From: Legionella genomosp. 1
Lineage (GTDB): Bacteria; Pseudomonadota; Gammaproteobacteria; Legionellales; Legionellaceae
DNA: 13,078 nucleotides
NCBI GenBank assembly: GCA_945865355.1
Contig: CAMBDN010000047.1
Span: 1-13,078 of the forward strand
Direction of reading: 5' to 3'
The notes under the pieces were generated by a model. That model saw only the letters and a program-made list of their open reading frames with translations, searched no databases and was not told the DNA's origin. Positions within the stretch are counted from its first letter, which is position 1. Every line of letters starts with the position of its first letter. Below are positions 1 through 6,633 of the stretch, piece by piece. The translations under genes were made by a program, and so were the position numbers.

Positions 1-117
1 ATAGAGTCCGCTCTGGATAGTGTGAGTTTGGCTGCATTGGCTAAGCCCACCCTTTCGGTTATAGATCTTGAGCGCATCAAGAAACTAGTAGAGATCCCTG
101 GAGTCAGTCGTGGCTAA
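1..117 (+). CDS. C-terminal end of an Rrf2-family (SUF regulator-like) transcription factor, partial
   Basis: Only the last 38 codons and the TAA stop lie in the window; the gene begins upstream. The visible tail contains ALDSVSLAALAKPT followed by a charged helix-like segment. A tail of the type 'AL..V.LA.LA' is typical of Rrf2/IscR-like regulators. Rrf2-type SUF regulators commonly sit directly in front of sufB in gammaproteobacteria, where they sense Fe-S status and control the operon. The Fe-S ligand cysteines and the helix-turn-helix would lie outside the window and cannot be checked. The stop codon overlaps the sufB start by 8 nt, indicating translational coupling. The assignment rests mostly on context and is moderately sure. 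Confidence 0.6.
   Translation: MESALDSVSLAALAKPTLSVIDLERIKKLVEIPGVSRG
100..109 (+). promoter_or_regulatory. Shine-Dalgarno supporting the GTG start of sufB
   Basis: GGAG at 100-103 lies 6 nt before the GTG at 110-112. It sits inside the 3' end of the upstream regulator gene. The good spacing supports the GTG as the real start of SufB, even though it overlaps the upstream stop codon. Confidence 0.6.
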
Positions 118-1558
118 AAGTAATGAGCAAATTAATTCACTGCTTGAGCGGGAATATCAGCATGGTTTTATTACCGATATTGAGGTTGATACCTTTCCCC
201 CTGGCTTAAATGAAGACGTTATTCGTCGAATATCAGCGATTAAGGGTGAGCCAGAGTTTATGTTGGAATGGCGGTTAGAGGCCTTCCGACACTGGCAAAC
301 TTTGCCTAATCCAGAATGGTCCAGTGTTCATTATCCACCGATCGATTATCAGGCCATTTCTTATTTTTCTGCACCTAAAAATAGCAAAAATGGGCCTAAA
401 AGTTTGGATGAAGTGGACCCTGAGCTACTCCGTACTTATGAAAAGCTAGGAATACCATTGCGGGAGCAAGAAATGCTTGCCGGCGTGGCCGTTGATGCGG
501 TTTTTGATAGTGTATCAGTCGCCACGACGTTTAAGGCAAAATTGGCTGAAAAAGGGGTTATTTTTTGCCCGTTCTCCGAGGCTGTTCATGAGCACCCCGA
601 GCTATTGCGAAAATACTTGGGTTCAGTTGTACCTTACCGCGATAATTTCTATGCCGCGTTAAACTCGGCAGTATTTAGCGATGGATCATTTGTTTATATT
701 CCTAAAGGGGTGCGCTGCCCGATGGAATTATCGACCTATTTTCGCATCAATGCCGCCTCAACAGGTCAGTTTGAGCGTACGTTAATCATTGCAGATTCCA
801 GTAGCTATGTTTCTTACCTTGAAGGTTGCACGGCTCCGATGCGGGATGAAAATCAATTGCATGCGGCGGTGGTTGAGTTAGTGGCATTGGACGATGCACA
901 AATTAAATATTCTACGGTCCAAAATTGGTACCCTGGTGATAAAGATGGCAAAGGTGGGATCTATAATTTTGTGACCAAGCGTGGTGCTTGTAAGGGTAAG
1001 CGTTCAAAAATATCGTGGACTCAGATAGAAACCGGTTCAGCAATTACCTGGAAATACCCAAGTGTTATATTGCAAGGTGATGATTCAGTGGGTGAGTTTT
1101 ATTCAGTAGCGGTCACTAATAATCGACAACAAGCCGATACAGGCACGAAGATGATTCACTTAGGTAAAAATACCCGTTCAACCATTATTTCAAAAGGTAT
1201 TAGTGCAGGGCATGCGCATAATGCTTATCGAGGATTAGTACGCATCGCACCAACGGCAATAAATGCACGTAATTTTACCCAATGTGATTCATTGTTGATG
1301 GGAAGTGAGTGTTCTGCACATACGTTCCCTTACATTGAGGTGAAGCATCCCTCAGCACAAGTGGAGCATGAGGCAACCACCTCGAAAATTAGTGAAGAAC
1401 AATTATTTTATTGCTTACAGCGCGGGATTAATACCGAAGATGCTGTATCGATGATTGTTAATGGTTTTTGTAAACAAGTGTTGAAAGAGTTACCGATGGA
1501 ATTCGCGGTGGAAGCCACCAAGTTGTTAGGCATCAGTTTGGAAGGGGCGGTAGGTTAA
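110..1558 (+). CDS. sufB: Fe-S cluster assembly scaffold protein SufB
   Basis: SufB is the core subunit of the cytoplasmic SufBCD scaffold, on which Fe-S clusters are assembled before transfer to apoproteins. The 482-residue product is close to the usual SufB length (about 480-495). It shows the SufB/SufD beta-helix core and family signatures: EGCTAP with Cys240, and TQCDSLLMG with Cys392, which correspond to the conserved cysteines implicated in sulfur acceptance and cluster binding. The C-terminal VEHEATTSKI segment precedes the helical SufC-binding end. Translation begins at a GTG with a well-placed GGAG, overlapping the upstream regulator by 8 nt, and the stop is 1 nt before sufC. No frameshift or missing motif was seen. 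Confidence 0.97.
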   Translation: MAKSNEQINSLLEREYQHGFITDIEVDTFPPGLNEDVIRRISAIKGEPEFMLEWRLEAFRHWQTLPNPEWSSVHYPPIDYQAISYFSAPKNSKNGPKSLDEVDPELLRTYEKLGIPLREQEMLAGVAVDAVFDSVSVATTFKAKLAEKGVIFCPFSEAVHEHPELLRKYLGSVVPYRDNFYAALNSAVFSDGSFVYIPKGVRCPMELSTYFRINAASTGQFERTLIIADSSSYVSYLEGCTAPMRDENQLHAAVVELVALDDAQIKYSTVQNWYPGDKDGKGGIYNFVTKRGACKGKRSKISWTQIETGSAITWKYPSVILQGDDSVGEFYSVAVTNNRQQADTGTKMIHLGKNTRSTIISKGISAGHAHNAYRGLVRIAPTAINARNFTQCDSLLMGSECSAHTFPYIEVKHPSAQVEHEATTSKISEEQLFYCLQRGINTEDAVSMIVNGFCKQVLKELPMEFAVEATKLLGISLEGAVG

Positions 1559-1559
1559 T

Positions 1560-2312
1560 ATGTTAGAAATTAAACAGTTAAATGTTAATATTGGTGAGCA
1601 GCCGATTTTGAAAGGAATTGATCTTCATGTTCGTGCTGGCGAAGTGCATGCAATTATGGGCCCAAACGGCTCGGGTAAAAGCACCTTGTCAAAAGTGTTG
1701 GCAGGACATCCCGCCTACCACGTTACTAGTGGTGAAATCAGTTATTTGGGTCAGGAACTATTGTGTTTGGCACCAGAAGAACGTGCGCAAGCAGGTATTT
1801 TTATGTCATTTCAATACCCAGTAGAAATACCTGGAGTGACCAATATTAATTTTATCAAAGCGGCGGTTAATGCTGTGCGTCTTGGGCAAGGCGAAAAAAC
1901 CTTAGATGCCATCGAATTTTTGAGTTTTATCCGCGAAAAATGCCAATTATTGGACATGGACGAAAGCTTTTTGTATCGCAGTATCAATGAAGGGTTTTCT
2001 GGCGGCGAAAAAAAACGCAACGAAATTTTACAAATGCTTGCTCTTTCGCCAAAGCTTGCGATTCTTGATGAGACTGATTCTGGTTTGGATATCGATGCAT
2101 TACGGGAAATTTCCCAAGGGATTAATGCCATGCGATCACCTGAGCGGGCTATTATTTTAGTGACGCATTACCAACGATTACTCAACTACATTGAACCTGA
2201 TTTTATTCATGTGTTAGCGGATGGTCGGATTATCAAATCGGGTGATAAGTCATTGGCTCTAGAGTTAGAAGATAAAGGCTACAGCTGGTTGGAAGAGACG
2301 GAGCAGGCATGA
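1560..2312 (+). CDS. sufC: SUF system ABC-type ATPase SufC
   Basis: SufC is the soluble ABC ATPase of the SufBCD complex. Its ATP-driven dimerisation remodels SufB-SufD for cluster assembly and iron entry. The 250-residue product has a Walker A motif GPNGSGKST at 34-42, an ABC signature SGGEKKR at 147-153, and a Walker B with catalytic Glu in ILDETDSGLD (Asp170, Glu171). The switch His203 lies in LVTHYQ. Lys152 and His203 fall at the numbering of functionally important residues in E. coli SufC. There is no membrane domain, as expected. The ATG follows the sufB stop after 1 nt, and its own stop overlaps the sufD start in an ATGA arrangement. Confidence 0.97.
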   Translation: MLEIKQLNVNIGEQPILKGIDLHVRAGEVHAIMGPNGSGKSTLSKVLAGHPAYHVTSGEISYLGQELLCLAPEERAQAGIFMSFQYPVEIPGVTNINFIKAAVNAVRLGQGEKTLDAIEFLSFIREKCQLLDMDESFLYRSINEGFSGGEKKRNEILQMLALSPKLAILDETDSGLDIDALREISQGINAMRSPERAIILVTHYQRLLNYIEPDFIHVLADGRIIKSGDKSLALELEDKGYSWLEETEQA

Positions 2313-3571
2313 GTGAACTCTTGGATTTTTACCAACAGCAGGTTAGAACTGGATTCTCAACAATTCCGTGGCTTGCGCGCCTGCAGGAAGATGCTTTAGC
2401 TGATTTTGATCGCTTGGGTTTTCCAGCGCGTTTTGATGAAGATTGGAAATACACCAAGGTTGATTCATTTTTGCAACAACGATTTACCAATGAACTGAGC
2501 ACGAAAGATGTATCTGCGCTCAGAGCAACGGATATCCCTGTTGGGCATCCAATTTACTTGGTTAATGGTCGTTTGGTAGGTACAGATGCATTGACCGCAA
2601 GTTTGCCCCCTGGTGTTGTAATAATGCCGTTGGCAGATGCAATGGTCGAGCATGCAGAGAAAATAAAGTCTTATCTGAATGCCGCTTTGCAGCACCAACA
2701 TGGTTTTCAAGCATTAAATTCAGCAATGTTAAATGCGGGGTTATTTATTTACTTGCCCAAAGCGGTTTGTTTGCCCGCGCCATTGTTGCTTTCACATTGG
2801 CAAGATAAAGCCAATAGTGCCCTTTATCTTCGTCATTTAGTGATTCTCGAGGAGGGAAGCTCCGTAAGCCTTATCGAGGATTATCAGGGTGATGAACAAA
2901 GCTGCTATTTTATCAATACCATTACTGAAATTTCTTTAGCAGCAAAGGCAAAGCTTACGCATTACAAAATTCAACGCGAAAGTAAATTGGCCTATCACAT
3001 CGGACACATTGCAGTAAAGCAGTTGGCAGGAAGTGAATTTGAGAGCCATTCATTCAGCACAGGTGGGAAGCTTGTTCGTAGTGATATAAACATCGAATTG
3101 TGTGAGCCTGGGGCCCGTTGCTTCATGAATGGTGTGTATAAACCGACCGACCTTCAACACGTGGATCACCATACCCTAGTTGCACACCTTGCACCTCATT
3201 GTCGCAGTGAACAAGACTATAAAGGGATATTGGATGGGCATTCACGAGCGGTGTTTAACGGGCGTGTGATTGTCGCGAAAGATGCACAGCATACTGAGGC
3301 CAAGCAGCAAAATAAAAACTTGTTATTGTCAGCAAATACCGAAATTGATACCAAACCGCAATTGGAAATTTTTGCTGATGACGTGAGCTGTACGCATGGA
3401 GCGACCGTCGGACAGTTGGATGAAGATGCGTTATTTTATTTGGCAACCCGCGGCATTGGACGAGCAGAGGCTACCCGTTATTTGGTTCAAGCATTTACTG
3501 TTGAAAATATGCGTGCTATAGCGAATGTTGAGCTGGCAGAGTGGATAGGCTCCCTAGTTTGGATGAAATGA
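2309..3571 (+). CDS. sufD: Fe-S cluster assembly protein SufD
   Basis: SufD pairs with SufB in the SufBC2D scaffold and is required for iron acquisition during cluster assembly. The 420-residue product matches the usual length (E. coli 423). The N-terminal part has a helical region with DEDWKYT, a SufD hallmark, followed by the beta-helix. Conserved CTHGAT carries Cys361 and His363, matching the SufD cysteine/histidine near the SufB interface. The C-terminal EDALFYLATRGI segment leads into the SufC-binding helices. Start and stop overlap the neighbouring genes by 4 nt each (ATGA junctions, taking the chosen sufS start), which implies coupled translation. The gene is intact. Confidence 0.95.
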   Translation: MSELLDFYQQQVRTGFSTIPWLARLQEDALADFDRLGFPARFDEDWKYTKVDSFLQQRFTNELSTKDVSALRATDIPVGHPIYLVNGRLVGTDALTASLPPGVVIMPLADAMVEHAEKIKSYLNAALQHQHGFQALNSAMLNAGLFIYLPKAVCLPAPLLLSHWQDKANSALYLRHLVILEEGSSVSLIEDYQGDEQSCYFINTITEISLAAKAKLTHYKIQRESKLAYHIGHIAVKQLAGSEFESHSFSTGGKLVRSDINIELCEPGARCFMNGVYKPTDLQHVDHHTLVAHLAPHCRSEQDYKGILDGHSRAVFNGRVIVAKDAQHTEAKQQNKNLLLSANTEIDTKPQLEIFADDVSCTHGATVGQLDEDALFYLATRGIGRAEATRYLVQAFTVENMRAIANVELAEWIGSLVWMK

Positions 3572-4815
3572 TGAGCAGAATGACTGAGTTGATGCAGACG
3601 CTAGATCTACAAAAAATACGTAATAATTTCCCGGTCTTGCAGCAGACGGTCAATGGTCATCCATTGGTTTATTTTGATAATGCAGCGACTACACAAAAAC
3701 CCAAAGAAGTGATTGATGCAATCCAGCATTATTACACTCATGATAACGCTAATGTTCATCGTGGTGTGCATGCTTTAAGTGCACGAGCTACCCAGCAATA
3801 TGAAGCAGCACGCGAGAAAGTACAGCGTTTTATCAATGCGACGCATGCGCGCGAATGCATTTTTGTGCGCGGTACGACAGAAGCCATCAATTTAGTCGCG
3901 CATAGCTTTGTAATGCCACGCATAAAGCCAGGTGAGGAAATTTTAATTACGCATATGGAACATCATTCTAATATCGTTCCTTGGCAATTATTATGCAAAA
4001 AAACAGGTGCGAAATTATGTGTGGCGCCTATTTCCATCGAAGGCGATGTGTTACTTGATGAATTTGAAAAAAAATTAAACAGTAATACTAAGTTTGTTGC
4101 GATTAATTATGCGTCTAATGCATTAGGTACCATCAATCCTGTAAAAAAAATGATAGAGATGGCCCATGCCCACGGGGCGTTGGTCTTATTGGATGGCGCA
4201 CAAGCCACCGCTCATTTGCCAATCGATGTACAAGCACTTGGTTGTGATTTCTATGCTTTTTCTGGTCATAAAATGTACGGACCAACCGGTATTGGTGTGC
4301 TGTGGGGTAAAGAGAGTTTGTTAGATAGCATGATCCCATACCAGGGCGGTGGCGAGATGATTAAGTATGTTACGTTTGAAGCGACGGAATATGCATCACT
4401 GCCGCATAAATTTGAAGCGGGCACACCGAACATAGCGGGCGTCATTGGCCTTGGTGCTGCATTAGATTACTTATGGTCTCTTGATATGGAAGTGATTGCG
4501 GCTTATGAGGCGTATTTGCTGGAGTATGCAACAGAAGCACTGAAAGTGGTGAACGGCTATAACATCATTGGTACAGCAAAACAAAAAGTGCCTATCCTTT
4601 CTTTTGTTCATGGTAAAATCCATGCCCACGATGTGGGTACGATTCTTGATAATGAAGGTATCGCTGTCCGCAGTGGCCATCACTGCGCGATGCCGTTAAT
4701 GGATTTTTATCAAGTAGCTGCTACTTGTAGGATTTCATTATCATTTTACAATACCACGCATGAAATTGACCAATGTGTTAAGGCATTACAGAAAGTAAAC
4801 GAGGTATTTGCTTGA
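3568..4815 (+). CDS. sufS: Cysteine desulfurase SufS (type II, PLP-dependent)
   Basis: SufS is a pyridoxal-phosphate enzyme that converts cysteine to alanine and holds the released sulfur as a persulfide for the SUF pathway. The chosen 415-residue form carries the PLP lysine in FSGHKMYGPTG (Lys235) and the persulfide cysteine in RSGHHCAMP (Cys373). The RSGHHC context marks the type II SufS/CsdA group, which needs a partner such as SufE or SufU for efficient turnover. I chose the ATG at 3568 because it forms an ATGA overlap with the sufD stop. ATGs at 3571, 3580 and 3592 are also possible; the last gives 407 residues, close to E. coli SufS (406). The GTG at 3541 would overlap sufD by 31 nt and is less likely. 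Confidence 0.95.
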   Translation: MMSRMTELMQTLDLQKIRNNFPVLQQTVNGHPLVYFDNAATTQKPKEVIDAIQHYYTHDNANVHRGVHALSARATQQYEAAREKVQRFINATHARECIFVRGTTEAINLVAHSFVMPRIKPGEEILITHMEHHSNIVPWQLLCKKTGAKLCVAPISIEGDVLLDEFEKKLNSNTKFVAINYASNALGTINPVKKMIEMAHAHGALVLLDGAQATAHLPIDVQALGCDFYAFSGHKMYGPTGIGVLWGKESLLDSMIPYQGGGEMIKYVTFEATEYASLPHKFEAGTPNIAGVIGLGAALDYLWSLDMEVIAAYEAYLLEYATEALKVVNGYNIIGTAKQKVPILSFVHGKIHAHDVGTILDNEGIAVRSGHHCAMPLMDFYQVAATCRISLSFYNTTHEIDQCVKALQKVNEVFA

Positions 4816-5261
4816 TGATGGAAATACGAGAGCTTTATCAAGAAATTATTATTGATCATAATCGTAACCCACGTAACCATCGGGTAATGGAAGATGCTAC
4901 CTGTGAAGCAAGGGGTTTTAATCCGTTGTGTGGCGATAAACTCACTGTTTATTTGCGGCTTCATGATAGCGTCATTCAAGATATTAGCTTTATGGGATGC
5001 GGTTGTGCTATCTCGCAAGCATCTGCCTCTCTGATGACAGACGCATTACAAGGTAAAAACATTAGTGAGGCACATCAACTTTTTGAGCGCTTTCATGCGA
5101 TGGTGACGCTTGATGAGGATAATGCCTTGTTGACCATGGATAAACTAGCTGTTTTGGCTGGTGTGAGATTGTTTCCTGCTCGGGTTAAATGTGCAACGTT
5201 GGCATGGCATACCCTGGAGGCGGCATTGAAAAAAGAAGCCGTTACGGTTAGCACGGAGTAA
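4815..5261 (+). CDS. sufU: SufU-type Fe-S assembly sulfurtransferase (IscU/NifU-N fold)
   Basis: SufU proteins are zinc-dependent sulfurtransferases that accept the persulfide sulfur from SufS. The 148-residue product has the IscU-like fold and the expected ligands: CGD with Cys39 and Asp41, GCGCAIS with Cys62 and Cys64, and VKCATLAWHTL with Cys126. Their spacing is the same as the Cys41/Asp43/Cys66/Cys128 pattern of Bacillus SufU, shifted by two residues. The segment between Cys64 and Cys126 carries the extra stretch that separates SufU from IscU. The ATG at 4815 overlaps the sufS stop (TGATG). An in-frame TTG at 4812 and an ATG at 4818 are alternatives; GAGG at 4801-4804 is the likely ribosome site. 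It probably replaces SufE in this operon. Confidence 0.9.
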   Translation: MMEIRELYQEIIIDHNRNPRNHRVMEDATCEARGFNPLCGDKLTVYLRLHDSVIQDISFMGCGCAISQASASLMTDALQGKNISEAHQLFERFHAMVTLDEDNALLTMDKLAVLAGVRLFPARVKCATLAWHTLEAALKKEAVTVSTE

Positions 5262-5265
5262 CATC

Positions 5266-5601
5266 ATGCTTGGTTTTAAAAAAAAGAAAAGCACTGAAGC
5301 ATTAGCAGAGTCGGTGATCGTTGCTCTGAAAACTGTATTTGATCCTGAAATTCCGGTGAATATTTATGATCTGGGTTTAATTTACGATATAGCAGTCAAC
5401 GAGGAAGGTCTTGCTCATATTCAAATGACACTAACATCTCCGGGTTGTCCTGTGGCACAAACGTTTCCTGGTACTGTTGAGCAAGCAGTCAATCAAGTGG
5501 AGGGTATCAGTGATTGTAATGTTGAGTTGGTCTGGGAACCACCTTGGACGCAAGAGCGCATGAGCGAAGTCGCGCGGCTTGAGCTAGGAATTTTCTATTA
5601 A
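5266..5601 (+). CDS. sufT: SUF-associated Fe-S maturation protein SufT (DUF59/MIP18 family)
   Basis: SufT-like proteins of the DUF59/MIP18 (PaaD-like) family assist Fe-S protein maturation, though their exact biochemical step is unsettled. The 111-residue product carries the family blocks DPEIPVNIYDLGLIYDI (residues 26-42) and TSPGCPVAQ with Cys61, then a C-terminal WEPPWTQERMSE-type block. The first residues are strongly basic (FKKKKS). The start is well supported: GGAG at 5255-5258 lies 7 nt before the ATG, 4 nt after the sufU stop. It is a compact single-domain protein with no P-loop, so it is not an Mrp/ApbC carrier. Confidence 0.9.
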   Translation: MLGFKKKKSTEALAESVIVALKTVFDPEIPVNIYDLGLIYDIAVNEEGLAHIQMTLTSPGCPVAQTFPGTVEQAVNQVEGISDCNVELVWEPPWTQERMSEVARLELGIFY

Positions 5602-5603
5602 CC

Positions 5604-6557
5604 ATGGATTCTATTCACTGGCAACCCTCAGCATCAATTGATTCATTACGTCAACGCGCTAAGTTATTAGCGCAAATCAGATCTTTTTTTAACACCCGTG
5701 GTTATCTTGAAGTTGAAACACCAATCATGGCGCAGTTCGGTGTGACCGATGTTTATTTAGCCAATATTAAAGTAATGTTTCGTGGACAGTCGTTTTTTTT
5801 GCAGACATCTCCTGAGTACCACATGAAGCGCTTGCTTGCTGCGGGTAGCGGTTCGATCTTTCAGTTGGCACGAGTATTTCGTGACGACGAGCTAGGTCGG
5901 TGGCATAACCCAGAGTTTACGCTGCTAGAATGGTATCAACTTGATATCGACCATCACCAATTGATGATGGAAGTTGATGCATTATTGCAGCAAGTATTGG
6001 GTTGTGCGCCGATGATAAAAAAAACATATCGGCAAGTGTTCATCGATATTTGTGATATTGATCCCATGAACGCTAGTATTCACCAGCTTCAGCAATGTTT
6101 AATGCATTTTAATTTACTAGGGGTTTTGCCAAAGGACGAGCAAGATCGTGATCAGTATTTATTTTTACTGATGAGCCACGTTGTAGAGCCAGCACTTGCA
6201 GACGAGCCCGCTCCAGTTGCTGTGTATAATTTTCCAGTATCGCAAGCCGCTTTGGCACAGGTTCATCATGGTGAGGCAGCGCGGTTTGAAGTGTATTACC
6301 GCGGGGTTGAACTGGCCAATGGCTTTCATGAGTTGACTGATGTTGATGCACAACGGCAACGGTTCAACGATGATAACGCCATACGTCGTCTGCGCGGAAT
6401 AGAGGAAAGTGCCGCGGATGAATATTTATTGGCAGCGCTACAGCATGGGTTACCCGCATGTAGTGGGGTGGCCTTAGGGATTGAGCGTTTGCTCGCCTTG
6501 GCTCTTAAGCAGTCAACCATTGCGACAATACTAGCATTTGATTTTTCCAAAGCATGA
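5604..6557 (+). CDS. epmA: Elongation factor P--(R)-beta-lysine ligase EpmA (GenX/PoxA)
   Basis: EpmA attaches (R)-beta-lysine to a conserved lysine of elongation factor P, which helps ribosomes translate polyproline stretches. The 317-residue product is a truncated class II lysyl-tRNA synthetase core without the N-terminal anticodon-binding domain; this length and start are characteristic of EpmA rather than LysRS. Motif 2 is FRDDELGRWHNPEF from Phe92 (Arg93, Glu96), and motif 3 is GVALGIERLL with Arg295. The TSPEYHMKRLL block binds ATP/substrate. The gene starts 2 nt after sufT and so is probably on the SUF transcript. No strong Shine-Dalgarno is visible (AGGAA about 15 nt upstream), so coupling to sufT translation is likely. 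No terminator follows directly. Confidence 0.95.
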   Translation: MDSIHWQPSASIDSLRQRAKLLAQIRSFFNTRGYLEVETPIMAQFGVTDVYLANIKVMFRGQSFFLQTSPEYHMKRLLAAGSGSIFQLARVFRDDELGRWHNPEFTLLEWYQLDIDHHQLMMEVDALLQQVLGCAPMIKKTYRQVFIDICDIDPMNASIHQLQQCLMHFNLLGVLPKDEQDRDQYLFLLMSHVVEPALADEPAPVAVYNFPVSQAALAQVHHGEAARFEVYYRGVELANGFHELTDVDAQRQRFNDDNAIRRLRGIEESAADEYLLAALQHGLPACSGVALGIERLLALALKQSTIATILAFDFSKA

Positions 6558-6572
6558 ATAATGGGCTATTAC

Positions 6573-6602
6573 TGGCCATTAGACCCCAAATCATTATATA
6601 AT
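6573..6602 (+). promoter_or_regulatory. Likely sigma-70 promoter for the patatin-like gene
   Basis: A perfect TATAAT lies at 6597-6602, about 32 nt before the ATG at 6634. A weak -35 candidate, TGGCCA (4 of 6 matches), is at 6573-6578 with an 18-nt spacer. The weak -35 overlaps an inverted repeat (TAATGG at 6559-6564, CCATTA at 6576-6581), which could be an operator. The -10 is convincing; the rest is inference. Confidence 0.5.
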
Positions 6603-6633
6603 CCGAACACAATAAGATTTTTTAGAAAACATA

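Noticed and set aside
1811..2131. 106-codon minus-strand frame inside sufC
   Set aside because: It lies fully within a clear ABC ATPase gene, has no ribosome site, and its composition is that of an antisense reading.
3541..3567. GTG start giving SufS nine extra residues
   Set aside because: It overlaps sufD by 31 nt and has no ribosome site. The ATG at 3568 forms the ATGA junction seen elsewhere in the operon.
4812..4814. TTG start for SufU
   Set aside because: Its spacing to GAGG is acceptable, but two ATG codons follow directly and the ATG at 4815 gives the usual overlap with the sufS stop.
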